Below are positions 8,144 through 17,759 of a DNA stretch of 64,000 nt, in pieces. This DNA is from CAYIHX01 sp964363305 (GTDB taxonomy: Bacteria; Bdellovibrionota; UBA1018), in the NCBI GenBank assembly GCA_964363305.1, contig CAYIHX010000003.1:97117-161116 (forward strand), written 5' to 3'. The position numbers and the translations under genes are program-made. The stretch's first letter is position 1, and the number at the start of each line of letters is the position of its first letter. The notes beneath the pieces are model-generated. The model searched no databases, had not been told where the DNA came from, and saw only the letters and a program-made list of their open reading frames with translations.

Positions 8144-9002
8144 CGATCAACCCTCCCTTCCCGTAAACGCTCGAGGTGGGCTGACTTTTCTCGGCAAGAT
8201 CCCGCAATACCCGACCCAGCCGAAATGCCAGTTTTTGTCCGACAATTTCCGCACGAAGCGCCAGCCAGTCGCGGGTCAAACTCCTCGTCTTCTCTACGAA
8301 AGCAGCATCTCGACAGATTGAAAACAATTCTACTTCCTCAGACACGCGCCCATGAAACTGAGTCACTCCCTCCATTACCGCATCGAACGACCGGACCCTA
8401 AGATCATTTAGATAAGGCAAATCACACCAGCCCAGATGCAACGCTAAAAAAATCAGCAATGACGAACTCAAGATTGCGTGTTCAAACGCCTCGACGTTCA
8501 GTTCCCTGGCTGCTATCAAACGAGTCGCCGGAATGGCTTCGCACAACTCATCGACAAAGATCACACTGAAAAACGGTTCCAGAGAAATGGATCGACCCCA
8601 CAAGGGGCCAACCAACCGCAAAACTGCGTCAGAGACCTCGTAGGATGAAAGGGCCATCGGAACATTGAAGATCTTCCCCGTTCCGCTCCCTTGCCGATCA
8701 CGGGGCTGGATGCTCAGAACAGACCGCACCCGCACCGCGGCACTCTGGAATGGCAACACGCTATCGATAAAATCTGGAAAAAAGAGGGTTCCCGCGGACG
8801 AGTAGCGTTCCAGCTCCTCATCGGAGAAAAAATCCAGCGGACCCTTCACGGATACATACTTTTCATTTCGGCGGAGAAAGACGTAAACCGGCGCAGGAAG
8901 CAGCGCATAGGGCTGCATCGTATTCGGCTGCAAGGGTCGAAGCTGCGCCCCCTCTTCACGACTGAGTTTCTTGCGATCAAAATCCATGCGTGAAAAAGCC
9001 AC
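8136..9002 (-). CDS. Conserved-looking cytoplasmic protein of unknown function
   Basis: 288 residues, no signal peptide. Residues 30-75 (MQPYALLPAPVYVFLRRNEKYVSV, then GPLDFFSDEELERYSSAGTLFFP) have the strand and helix order of the short N-terminal module found ahead of signalling domains (Y-x-R-L-...-Y-V-K-v-...-D-x-E-R-L-x-x-Y), seen in some HD-GYP and related proteins; this likeness is weak. The rest is helical. The gene starts 43 bases after oppF and overlaps the coiled-coil gene by 8 bases, so it may sit at the end of the opp transcript. Function unknown. Confidence 0.7.
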   Translation of the reverse strand: MAFSRMDFDRKKLSREEGAQLRPLQPNTMQPYALLPAPVYVFLRRNEKYVSVKGPLDFFSDEELERYSSAGTLFFPDFIDSVLPFQSAAVRVRSVLSIQPRDRQGSGTGKIFNVPMALSSYEVSDAVLRLVGPLWGRSISLEPFFSVIFVDELCEAIPATRLIAARELNVEAFEHAILSSSLLIFLALHLGWCDLPYLNDLRVRSFDAVMEGVTQFHGRVSEEVELFSICRDAAFVEKTRSLTRDWLALRAEIVGQKLAFRLGRVLRDLAEKSQPTSSVYGKGGLIDG

Positions 9003-9045
9003 TCTCCTTCATAGATATGTCGGAGAATCCGCAGGTTAAGTTGAA

Positions 9046-10026
9046 TCAGTCAGCGAAATGACAGGCGCCCTCGTGAGCAATCAGCCCGTCCGCCCTCAAC
9101 TGTCGGAGTATTGGCACTTCCTCGGCGCACCTCGCCTGCGCCTTCGGGCAACGGGGATGAAAATAGCACCCGGACGGTGGCGAAAGAGCCGAGGGAACGT
9201 CTCCCCTCGGAATAATCCGTTCCCGTCGGTATTCCGGATCTGGAACCGGAATGGCCGACAACAGTGCCTGCGTATAAGGATGACGCGGCGAAACATAAAG
9301 CTCCTCCGCCTGTGCCAGCTCCGCGACCTTCCCCAGATACATCACGGCGACCCGGTTCGAGATATGCTCCACTACCTTCAAGTCATGAGCAATGAAAAGA
9401 TAGGTCAGGCCAAGCTCCTTCTGGAGATCCTGCATCAGGTTCACGATCTGCGCCTGGATCGATACATCCAAAGCCGAGACCGGCTCGTCACAAACGATAA
9501 ACTCCGGCTCAACCGCCAAGGCTCGAGCGATGCAGATTCGTTGCCGCTGGCCCCCCGAAAACTCGTGAGGGTAACGAATAATCGTCTCCCGGCGCAGCCC
9601 ACAGAGATCCAGGAGATGAAAAATTCTCTTCCGTTTCTGTTCCTTGGTTTTGGCAAGGCGGTGAATCTCCAGGGGCTCGGAGAGAATGTCTTCGACCGTC
9701 ATGCGGGGATTCAACGAAGCGTAGGGGTCCTGAAAAATGATCTGCATTTTCCGTCGAAGCATTCGCATCGCCGTCGGATCCAGCTGGGTGATGTCCTGGC
9801 CATTAAAGAAGACCTGGCCGCTCGTCGGTTCGATCAGCCGAAGGATGCATCTCCCCAGTGTCGACTTACCGCAGCCCGACTCTCCCACTAACCCCAGCGT
9901 CTCACCTCTTTGAATATCAAAAGACACGCCCGAGACCGCCTTCACACTGGCGACTTCACGAGAGAGAAAGCCACCCTTGATCGGAAAGGTCTTCACCAGA
10001 TTTCTAACAGACAGAAGTGGCTCCAT
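9046..10026 (-). CDS. oppF: Oligopeptide/dipeptide ABC transporter ATPase (OppF/DppF type)
   Basis: 326 residues. One of two ATPases that power peptide import at the inner membrane. Visible motifs: Walker A GESGCGKST near residue 45, signature FSGGQRQR, Walker B FIVCDEPVSALD and the switch His in FIAHD. The C-terminal oligo_HPY extension (PVPDPEYRRERIIPRGDVPS, then CYFHPRCPKAQARC) marks the Opp/Dpp subfamily. It is the last gene of the oppABCDF cluster and starts one base after oppD ends. Confidence 0.95.
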   Translation of the reverse strand: MEPLLSVRNLVKTFPIKGGFLSREVASVKAVSGVSFDIQRGETLGLVGESGCGKSTLGRCILRLIEPTSGQVFFNGQDITQLDPTAMRMLRRKMQIIFQDPYASLNPRMTVEDILSEPLEIHRLAKTKEQKRKRIFHLLDLCGLRRETIIRYPHEFSGGQRQRICIARALAVEPEFIVCDEPVSALDVSIQAQIVNLMQDLQKELGLTYLFIAHDLKVVEHISNRVAVMYLGKVAELAQAEELYVSPRHPYTQALLSAIPVPDPEYRRERIIPRGDVPSALSPPSGCYFHPRCPKAQARCAEEVPILRQLRADGLIAHEGACHFAD

Positions 10027-10027
10027 G

Positions 10028-11032
10028 TCAGAGGTCCCTCACGCAACGGATTTGATGAGGCAGCTCCGGATCGGGAACAATCGCACGCAACATCGGTTCC
10101 TCTCCCCGACAATCCTCACCCACATGCGCGCAACGTTCCTGAAAACGGCACCCTCTAGGCAAATGTAACAGGTTGGGCACAATTCCCGGAATCGTCTCCA
10201 GGCGTTTCTTCTTCACTTTACCGGTGGGATCCTGGCTTAACGTCGGGATGCTGTTGAGCAAGCCCCGGGTGTATGGATGCCTAGGGTTCTTGAACAGCTC
10301 GTTGACCTTCGCCTGCTCCGCTACCTTGCCCGCATACATCACCACAACCTCGTCGGCCATCTCGGCAACGACCCCGAGATCGTGCGTGATCAAAATGATC
10401 GCCATGCCCACCTTGCCCTGCAGGTCCCGTAAAAGGTCCAAGATCTGAGCCTGAATGGTGACATCCAGCGCCGTTGTAGGCTCGTCCGCGATCAGAATGT
10501 TCGGATTACACGAAAGCGCCATCGCGATCATCACTCGTTGCCTCATCCCGCCAGATAAATGATGTGGGAAATCATGAACTCGCTTATCGGGCGCGGAGAT
10601 CCCCACGAGTTGCAACATCTCAACCGCTCGATTCGCGATCTCCGCCCGAGAGAGGTCTGAATGAAGAGCGATGGCCTCACGGAGCTGATTGCCGATCGTA
10701 AAAACCGGATTAAGCGAAGTCATCGGCTCCTGAAAAATCATGGAAATTTCGTTTCCACGAATTTTCCGCATGGTCTCCATGTCGACCTTGAGGAGATCCC
10801 GGCCCTGGTAAAGAATCTGGCCGCCAACCACCCGTCCTGGCGGCATCGGAATCAAGCGCATGATGGAAAGACTGGTCACACTCTTTCCGCAGCCGGATTC
10901 GCCGACAATCCCTAATGTTTTGCCTTTAAAAACATCAAAACTCACGTCGTCGACCGCCTTCACTTCTCCCTCGTCAGTGAAAAACGAAGTGCGTAGATTT
11001 TTTACTTCGAGAACCTTATCCATCACAGACAC
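10028..11032 (-). CDS. oppD: Oligopeptide/dipeptide ABC transporter ATPase (OppD/DppD type)
   Basis: 334 residues. Walker A GESGCGKSVTSLS (with Ser after Lys-Ser in place of Thr), signature LSGGMRQR, Walker B ILIADEPTTALD, switch His LITHDLG, and a C-terminal oligo_HPY domain (HLPRGCRFQERCAH with its clustered Cys, which in DppD/OppD relatives can hold an iron-sulfur cluster). It pairs with OppF as the heterodimeric motor. It follows oppC by four bases, so it is in the same operon. Confidence 0.95.
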   Translation of the reverse strand: MSVMDKVLEVKNLRTSFFTDEGEVKAVDDVSFDVFKGKTLGIVGESGCGKSVTSLSIMRLIPMPPGRVVGGQILYQGRDLLKVDMETMRKIRGNEISMIFQEPMTSLNPVFTIGNQLREAIALHSDLSRAEIANRAVEMLQLVGISAPDKRVHDFPHHLSGGMRQRVMIAMALSCNPNILIADEPTTALDVTIQAQILDLLRDLQGKVGMAIILITHDLGVVAEMADEVVVMYAGKVAEQAKVNELFKNPRHPYTRGLLNSIPTLSQDPTGKVKKKRLETIPGIVPNLLHLPRGCRFQERCAHVGEDCRGEEPMLRAIVPDPELPHQIRCVRDL

Positions 11033-11036
11033 TCCG

Positions 11037-11891
11037 TCACTTGATTTTGGGATCCAAGGAATCCCTCAACGCGTCGCCGAAAATATTGAACGCCAGCACC
11101 ACAAAAAACATCGCAGCCGTCGCCCCACCTAGTTGCCACCAAACGCCTCGGGCCAGCTCGAGCTTCGCATCATCGATCATTACGCCCCAACTCGGCTGCC
11201 CCTGCACTCCCAAACCAAGAAAGGACAGAATGACTTCAGACTTGATCGCCGACATAAATTGAATGGAAAGATTGATGATCACGAAGTGGGAAACATTCGG
11301 GAAAATATGCTTAAAAATTCTCGACCTGTGCGTAGCCCCGAGACTAGTCGCCGCCAGAACGTAGTCACGGCTTTTGTGTTTGATGAATTCGCCTCGAATC
11401 ACCCGCGCAAGCCCGATCCACGAAGTCACACCAAGCGCGATGTAGATCGAGGTGATTCCCCTCCCCAGAACATACGCGATGGCAATGAGAAGCATGATAT
11501 TCGGAATCGAGGAAAGTGTCGTATAAAACCAGACAATCAGGTCATCCACCCAGCCGCCGAAATATCCCGCCACGGCTCCCAGCGTGAGCCCGATCGGCAC
11601 GCTAATCAGGGACGAAACCAAACCCACGCTCATCGCGACCCGAGTTCCGTGAATCACCTTGTACATCACGCTCCGTCCGAAAATATCCGTACCGAACCAC
11701 CGGGTGAACGAATCGAGGCTCGGCGGATCATATGCGCCACCGATCGACGTATCCCAGGGTGTAGCGATCAACCCGAGTTTCGCAAAAATAGCCACCCATG
11801 CGTAAACGCAGATAATCCCGAGACACACCATCGCAAAACGTTCACGCTTCAACCGTACCCAGGCATCACTCCAAAGACTGCGGGCCTTCAT
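11037..11891 (-). CDS. oppC: Oligopeptide ABC transporter permease (OppC/DppC type)
   Basis: 284 residues. An N-terminal membrane helix (FAMVCLGIICVYAWVAIFAK), the OppC N-terminal region, then five more hydrophobic segments with the permease EAA loop (YVLAATSLGATHRSRIFKHI FPN order, positions about 185-205). It forms the channel with OppB. It overlaps oppB by four bases (ATGA), which shows tight translational coupling. Confidence 0.93.
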   Translation of the reverse strand: MKARSLWSDAWVRLKRERFAMVCLGIICVYAWVAIFAKLGLIATPWDTSIGGAYDPPSLDSFTRWFGTDIFGRSVMYKVIHGTRVAMSVGLVSSLISVPIGLTLGAVAGYFGGWVDDLIVWFYTTLSSIPNIMLLIAIAYVLGRGITSIYIALGVTSWIGLARVIRGEFIKHKSRDYVLAATSLGATHRSRIFKHIFPNVSHFVIINLSIQFMSAIKSEVILSFLGLGVQGQPSWGVMIDDAKLELARGVWWQLGGATAAMFFVVLAFNIFGDALRDSLDPKIK

Positions 11892-12823
11892 TTGAAACTC
11901 ACTCTCGGGTCCACCCAGGTGTAGACCAAGTCAGTTGCTAGATTGCCAAAAATATAAAGCAGCGCTTGAAGAGTCGTCATCGCCTTAATCACCGGGAAGT
12001 CGCTGTTGTTGATGGCGTCGATCGTTATGCTCCCCAGGCCCGGGATTCCAAAAAAGCTCTCGAGAAGAAAGGAACCCAGGATCAATAACGGGATCTCGAT
12101 CACTACATTCGTTACGATCGGGACCATGCTGTTCTTTAAAACATGTTTCAGAAAAACCTTTTTTTCAGTCAGCCCCTTGGCCCGCGCCGTTCGAACGTAA
12201 TCCTGAGTGGTCTCATCGAGGATGGCCGTCCTAAAAAATCGGACATCATAACCAAGGCTCACCACCACCCAAAGCAGTATGGGCAGTCCGACATAGGACA
12301 AGCCTCCGGGAAACGAGGGTTCAAATCCGGAAATCGGGAACATTCCCCATTGATAGGCGAGAAAATACTGACCGAACAATATGTACGCCAGCATTGGAAC
12401 GCTCATCCCCAATACGCAGCCGATCACAACGACCTTATCGATCCACTTTCCCCGGTAATACGCGACCAAAAGGGCGATCAGAATTCCAAAAGTAGTGGTG
12501 AGAAAAAAGGCAGGAATCGCCAACATGAGGGAAGGCCAGACTCCCCTTTTGATCATCTGACTGATTTCCTGCTTCGTCGCGTAACTTCGCCCGTAATCAA
12601 AGGTCACAATTTGCCCGAGATAAGCCACAAACTGCACATATTTGGGGCGATCAAAACCATACTCTCGGCGAACTTCTTCAATCTGCTTGGCGTTCGCATG
12701 CTTGCCGACCATCTGATAGGTCGGATCACCGCCCACGAGATCAAAGAGAACAAAAATAACCAACGCGACGCCAAAGATAATAGGTATCGTCTGAAGCAGT
12801 TTTCGCGTCATGTAACTCAGCAT
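11888..12823 (-). CDS. oppB: Oligopeptide ABC transporter permease (OppB/DppB type)
   Basis: 311 residues. Starts MLSYMTRKLLQTIPIIFG, the standard OppB/DppB opening, with the first membrane helix included. It has the conserved periplasmic GDP motif (LVGGDPTY) and the EAA loop (DYVRTARAKGLTEKKVFLKH) that docks onto the ATPases. It ends LVYTWVDPRVSFK, the common C-terminus of the family (YaliDPRI). It lies 18 bases downstream of oppA. Confidence 0.94.
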   Translation of the reverse strand: MLSYMTRKLLQTIPIIFGVALVIFVLFDLVGGDPTYQMVGKHANAKQIEEVRREYGFDRPKYVQFVAYLGQIVTFDYGRSYATKQEISQMIKRGVWPSLMLAIPAFFLTTTFGILIALLVAYYRGKWIDKVVVIGCVLGMSVPMLAYILFGQYFLAYQWGMFPISGFEPSFPGGLSYVGLPILLWVVVSLGYDVRFFRTAILDETTQDYVRTARAKGLTEKKVFLKHVLKNSMVPIVTNVVIEIPLLILGSFLLESFFGIPGLGSITIDAINNSDFPVIKAMTTLQALLYIFGNLATDLVYTWVDPRVSFK

Positions 12824-12841
12824 AAGCTACCGCCCGCTTTC

Positions 12842-14642
12842 TTACTTGTTGCCAGCCTGTTTCGCCGCAACATCGATTCGGTAGTACTTCGCTCTTCCGT
12901 GATCAAACTCGTGAATCTTTAGATTCTTGAGCCATGGCTGGTTCAGTACGAACGCCACGCGATGCACGCCGAAAACCCAAGGGCAGTCCTCGACGACCAG
13001 CGCAGCCATCTTACGGTAGATGCCTTCGCGTTCCTTCATATTGCGAGTGACGAGCGTTTTTTCGTAAAGGCGATCAAACTCGGCGTTCATGTAGTTCGAA
13101 TCGTTCGGGCCCGGCGACCCATTCTTCCCGTAAAAAAGCTGCAAGAAATTTTCAGCATCCGGGTAGTCGGCGCCCCAGGCATAGCCCCACATTTGCCCCC
13201 GCCGGTTTTTGACCGAGGCCTGAAACTCCGGCCACGAATAAGAATTCACCTTGAGCTGCACGCCGATGGCCGCGAAAGACTTCGTGAGATACTCGGTCAT
13301 CTGCCGATGAAAGGAGTCCGCGATCGTCACATACTCGATCGGAGGCAAACCTTTTCCGCCCGGATAACCGGCCTTCGCCAAGACCTCCTTCGCCTTCGCC
13401 AGGTTGAATTGACGATAGGGGTTGATCAGCTTTTCATCGTATCCTCCCAATCCCGGGGGAATGGGACTCTGTGCCAAAATGGCGCGACCGTTGTAGAAAA
13501 GTTCGATGATCGGCGCCGGATCGATGGCCAAACTCAATGCCTGCCGAAGAAGCTTGTTCTTCCCGAGGATCGGATCATTCATGTTGAAGGAGTCATGTGT
13601 CACGTCGAGGCTGGGTGATTTAACAAGGCGGATTTTTTTCTGAGTCAACTCTGGCGTCAGATCTTTCCCCGGGCTGATCGCCTGCTCATAGTTATCTTTC
13701 GGAATCGCCGTCGAATCAAGATGACCGGACATAAACTGAAGCCACATCGGCTGCGACTCAGTAATGACCTCAACCTCCATGCGATCAACCAACGGCAGTT
13801 GCTTTCCCGCATCGACGAGCAATCCCGCCTCGCGATCCCCTGGACCCCCCTCGGACGGATAGAGTTCTTTCCGATAGGTCGGATTTCGAACGTAGGCAAT
13901 CCGCGAGGAGCCATTGAACGACTCGAGCCGAAATGGGCCCGTTCCGACCGGATGATTCAAAAATTCCTTTCCATAGAACTCTACGGCCTCGCGAGGCACT
14001 ATGTACGTGAAGGTCATCGCCAAGGTGTAGAGAAAGATGTGANNNNNNNNNNATGTGATTAGCTTGGTTCAACTCCATCCGTAAAGTGTATCGATCGAGG
14101 GCTCGCAGCCCTTCCACAGGTGCCGAATAATCGGCCGCCCCAGCCTTCGAACCCGCATCTCTCCAGGCATCCAGACCCTTGACGCGTCCCTCGAATACCC
14201 ACCATCCGGGTGACGAGTATTTCGGGTCGGCCAAACGCTTAAAACTATAGACGACGTCTTCAGCCGTAAACTCTCTGCCCTTCCCGCCGCTTTCCTTGAA
14301 CGCCGAATCATCTTGAAAGAGCACGCCCTGCTTCAGTTTGAAAGTATAGACCTTGCCGTCGGCGCTCGCCTCAGGCATCGCAGCAGCCAGACTGGCTTCT
14401 AAAACATACGGGCGCTTCAGATACGAGAACTGCAGCAGGCCTTCAAAAATGTTTCCCGCCTCGTGACCACTGTAGAGATCATCCGCGTAGATCGGATCGA
14501 GACCCTTGATTTTCGCTGGAGCGACCAAATGCAGCGTATTCGGGTTTTCATCCTTCTTTTTGAAGGTACAACCCGCTGTGACCGAGACCAAACCAACAAC
14601 CGCCCAACGCACGGCTAACCGAGCGAAATCACTATTTAACAT
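12842..14642 (-). CDS. oppA: Oligopeptide-binding lipoprotein (SBP_bac_5, OppA/DppA type), split by an assembly gap
   Basis: The periplasmic receptor that binds peptides and feeds the OppBC channel. The N-terminal piece starts at ATG 14642 (GGAGG eleven bases upstream) with a lipoprotein signal ending VSVTAGC. The C-terminal piece continues through the family regions DSFNMNDPILGKNKLLRQAL and AKEVLAKAGYPGGKGLPPIE to stop 12842. They are in different frames only because of ten Ns at 14043-14052: both flanks carry ATGTGA, and merging the overlap gives an unbroken frame reading LNQANHIFLYTLAMTFTYIV across the join, as expected for the family. The repaired protein is 594 residues. Confidence 0.9.
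14043..14052. other. Assembly gap (10 N) that appears spurious
   Basis: Ten Ns within oppA. The base run ATGTGA ends the left side (14037-14042) and begins the right side (14053-14058). Collapsing the Ns and one copy removes 16 bases and restores the oppA frame. The gap is therefore most simply a scaffold join between overlapping contigs. Confidence 0.9.
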
Positions 14643-14762
14643 GGTGGAAAGATCCTCCAATGAATCAAAAACTGAGGGCTCACATTTCCCTGCTTCTGAC
14701 GATTGTTGCTACGCACCGTATCCGACCCTTCTTTCTTAAGTCAACTTTTCGAAGGCCTCGAC

Positions 14763-15470
14763 TTAGGATGCTTGTCTCGACTTCCAGCGCACCTTCACAG
14801 CGCCCTTTTTTGACCTCGCTGACCAGCGACGAGGGATGTGGCTCCCATCCTCGGGGTCCTCGAACTCAAAATTGACTTCGTTTCCAAACGAGCCCTTCTT
14901 GGTCCATTCCACTCGAAATGGCCAGAGTTGCCCGCCCCAGACTCGAAGATGATAGATAAAAATTTGTTCGTCTTTTCCGAGCCGCCGAGGGACCTCTACG
15001 CTCAAGACGTTCTCTGCAGGTGTCGAAAGCTTCGCGGTCCCGATCAGCTCACTCCCCGGACAAGGAAAGCGCCCGAGAACAAGCGCCGTCGCCCACTCCA
15101 AAGGAATTCCAGCCCAGCTCCCCGCGCCCTTCTGAACCTGAGGACGCCCATTGAGAACCGTCTTCAGCTCGAACCGATCACCCAAAACTTCAATGATCGC
15201 CTCGGTGCCGCCCAAGAGGTTGGTCACCTCCATCTTCATCATCCCCGGCCCATCCATCCGGACATCCGCCGGAAATTGCCCGGAGGCTTCCGGTGACTCC
15301 GCCTTCAGCCAGAGAGACCCATTGACCACGCTGAACTGACGGCCAATCGAGCAGATCTCCGCAAGCAGGGCGTTCGGATCGCGTTCATGCGCACGCTTCA
15401 CCGACGAACAGCCCGCTAAAAATACGCCTGCGATCAGCCAGACACCAAGAGAACGAAGCAACTCAATCAT
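14763..15470 (-). CDS. Outer-membrane-type lipoprotein, LolB/DUF4292-like
   Basis: 235 residues with a lipoprotein signal ending FLAGCSS (Cys21). The mature part is strand-rich with the order typical of lipoprotein-carrier folds (SLWLKAESPEASGQFPADVR, then GPGMMKMEVTNLLGGTEAII, then WPFRVEWTKKGSFGNEVNFE), suggesting an incomplete beta-barrel like LolA/LolB or DUF4292. The call is based on this strand pattern only. It lies 34 bases downstream of the TPR lipoprotein gene, so the two are probably cotranscribed and may act together in envelope assembly. Confidence 0.6.
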   Translation of the reverse strand: MIELLRSLGVWLIAGVFLAGCSSVKRAHERDPNALLAEICSIGRQFSVVNGSLWLKAESPEASGQFPADVRMDGPGMMKMEVTNLLGGTEAIIEVLGDRFELKTVLNGRPQVQKGAGSWAGIPLEWATALVLGRFPCPGSELIGTAKLSTPAENVLSVEVPRRLGKDEQIFIYHLRVWGGQLWPFRVEWTKKGSFGNEVNFEFEDPEDGSHIPRRWSARSKKGAVKVRWKSRQAS

Positions 15471-15504
15471 GAATAAACAGTTTTAACGATGTCCGAAACC
15501 CTGT

Positions 15505-17391
15505 CTAGCGAGAAGACGTTTGGGTGGGCTCAGGCTGCGACGGTAAACTGGCGGGCACACGATCCCCTCGAATACGCAGGCGCCCCCCGTCGACGAGCTG
15601 CTGCGTGAGATTCTGAATCTTGCCTGCGAGCTTCTGCTTGGCACCCCCCTCTTCCGTCAGTCGCTCAGCCTCCTGATAGCGAACCAGCGCCTTCTCAATA
15701 AGGTTCGATTTCGCATAGGCGTCAGCCAAGTGTTCGATAATCGTCGGTTCCGATGGTTTCAGCTTTACGGCCCGCTCAAGCTGAACCACCGCCTCATTCA
15801 CTCGCCCCCGGACAAACAGGTACCAGCCCCAAGAGTCTTGAATATATGCGTTTTCAGGGCGCATGGAGACGGCCTTCTTGAGTAACTTACCCGCGTCGCT
15901 TAGCCGCACCCCACGAAGAGTCCACGTATAACCGATATAGTTCATCGCATCGACGTTCTGCGGATTCAAACGAAGAAGTCGTTCCATTTGCTCGAGACTT
16001 CGATCCGTCTGGCCCTGTCTATCGTAAAGACTACCCAGATAGTAAATGAGTTTTTCCTCTTCGGGAAATTTATCAACGGCCGTCTCAAGAATTTTGACAG
16101 CCCCGTCAATATTTTTTTCCTCCTCCTCGAGACTAGCTTGAAAAAGATAGAAGCCGGGAATCCTCGGCGACTTCTGAATCGCGTCAGCGATCTGACTTTT
16201 TGCCTCGCTGAGTTGATTCAGCTGCTTGTGCAAGTAAGCCACATGAAGAGCAGCGTCCGTGAATAGCTTCGACTCACCTTGAATCTTCTTCAGCTCTTCA
16301 ACAGCCTCAGGGAATTTTTTTTGCTCTTCGTAAATGCTGCCCAAGTAGTAATGGATCCGATCAGCATCCGGATGTTTTACCAGAATCTCGTTAAAGGCAC
16401 TAATGGCACGTTCGAAGTCGTGAAGCTCCATCTTCACCAAACCCAGCTTTACCCGTACATTGAGATCGTCCGGATCCGACGCCGCGATAGCCTCAAGAAA
16501 GGGTACGGCGTCTTTGTATTTTTCGTCTTTAAGATAAAGCGTTGCCAGGCGATTCGCTGCCGCCATTTCTTGGGACTGATCGTAGATCTCCCGATAAATC
16601 TCGATCGCCTTGGCCGCCTGCCCCTTCTCCTCATATAGGTAGCCAAGGGCGAGGCCCGCCTGGCTAAACGAAGGACGAAGCACAAGCGCCCGGCGGTAGC
16701 CAAAGATTGCTTCGGCTGTCTTTCCTCGTTTTTGCTCTACACGACCCAAATAATACCAGGCAACGGCTGACTCTCCCGCCTTTTTTACAAATTTTCTAAG
16801 CAGCGACGACGCCTCACTCGCTTTTTCGTCCTCCACCAAAACCTGAGCCTTGTATACGACCGCCTCCTCATTTCCTGGATCAGCATTCAGAATGAGATCG
16901 TATTCCCGAAGCGCGGCGGAATTCTCGCGAGCCGTCGAGTAGAGGCCTGCCAACATAAGGCGAGCGTCGACCATCTTGGAATCCCTCGCCAATGCATCCC
17001 GACAAGTCTCCATTGCGAGCGAAAGCATCCCTTTTTTTACGTACTCACCAGCGAGTCGCGAGTAGACGATCGCCGAATCGGGATCAAACATGAGTGTCAG
17101 CTTGTACTCCTCGATAGCCCGGTCCGACTCACCCTCAGTAGAGTAGGCCTGCGCCATACTGAAGTGATACTCCGCAGTGGCGCGCCCATTGGCCTTCGCG
17201 ACAGCCGCGTTGGCCCGCCCCTCTTCCTCCGGCGACATTTTCGGACGAACGCTCGTGGCAATAGAGGGAGGGGCCACCTGGCCTTGCTCCGGGCCAGCCG
17301 AAGTCGACTCCGGACGCACGGTACCCGCACAAGCCGACAGAAAAATTGAAACGATGCTGACCGTGGTTGCAAAAACGGTGTGACCCATCAT
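15505..17391 (-). CDS. Long tetratricopeptide-repeat lipoprotein
   Basis: 628 residues. The signal peptide ends FLSACAG, a lipobox, so the protein is membrane-anchored at Cys21. From about residue 70 to 600 it consists of tandem TPRs, with repeats of the W/Y-L-G/A-Y-P pattern (for example AVAWYYLGRVEQKRGKTAEA, ADRIHYYLGSIYEEQKKFPE, KLIYYLGSLYDRQGQTDRSL); I count at least 13. One repeat contains NAYIQDSWGWYLFVRGRVNE, a pattern frequent in bacterial TPR proteins of this length. TPRs bind other proteins, so a scaffold for envelope or secretion machinery is likely. The tail is Pro/Ser/Thr-rich. Confidence 0.85.
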   Translation of the reverse strand: MMGHTVFATTVSIVSIFLSACAGTVRPESTSAGPEQGQVAPPSIATSVRPKMSPEEEGRANAAVAKANGRATAEYHFSMAQAYSTEGESDRAIEEYKLTLMFDPDSAIVYSRLAGEYVKKGMLSLAMETCRDALARDSKMVDARLMLAGLYSTARENSAALREYDLILNADPGNEEAVVYKAQVLVEDEKASEASSLLRKFVKKAGESAVAWYYLGRVEQKRGKTAEAIFGYRRALVLRPSFSQAGLALGYLYEEKGQAAKAIEIYREIYDQSQEMAAANRLATLYLKDEKYKDAVPFLEAIAASDPDDLNVRVKLGLVKMELHDFERAISAFNEILVKHPDADRIHYYLGSIYEEQKKFPEAVEELKKIQGESKLFTDAALHVAYLHKQLNQLSEAKSQIADAIQKSPRIPGFYLFQASLEEEEKNIDGAVKILETAVDKFPEEEKLIYYLGSLYDRQGQTDRSLEQMERLLRLNPQNVDAMNYIGYTWTLRGVRLSDAGKLLKKAVSMRPENAYIQDSWGWYLFVRGRVNEAVVQLERAVKLKPSEPTIIEHLADAYAKSNLIEKALVRYQEAERLTEEGGAKQKLAGKIQNLTQQLVDGGRLRIRGDRVPASLPSQPEPTQTSSR

Positions 17392-17759
17392 GAAGAAGGC
17401 CCTTTCCTAGGGATGGATCGACCTCGAATGAAAAAAACTGAAGGATCGTTTTTTGACGGCGTCCCGCATTAGAATGAACGCGTCTGAGTCATTTCAATGG
17501 GTTTGCGCATCGAGCCAATGTAACGCGACAAGTTATGGCTTTGACGCTGTTCGCTGGCGCAGGGGGGCAGCTTGACTTTACCGCATCGAGTTGTTATCCC
17601 GCTTTTTGTGAGCCTCTGACGCATTGTGACAGGGGTTACAGAGGCCCATGTGGGTCTCGGCCACAGCGCGTCAGAACTCCGACAGGTCGGGGGACCTGTT
17701 AAGGCACTAGGTTTTATCTAGGGCTTTGAATTTACAAGGAAAATTGACTAGGGGGATTC
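17392..17759. other. 368-base intergenic region with two strong inverted repeats
   Basis: No open frame is convincing. Two dyads stand out near the downstream gene: GAGGCCCA-TG-TGGGTCTC (17641-17658) and ACAGGTC-GGGG-GACCTGT (17682-17699). They could be operators for the regulator encoded next, or part of a structured leader RNA. AGGGGG at 17750-17755 is the ribosome-binding site of the downstream gene. Confidence 0.5.

Noticed and set aside
11133..12922. Long plus-strand frames opposite oppB and oppC
   Set aside because: Antisense shadows of a complete, coupled operon; His/Arg/Pro-rich composition as expected for complementary GC-rich frames.
14043..14052. A frameshift mutation in oppA
   Set aside because: The frame change is fully explained by the false N gap and duplicated ATGTGA.
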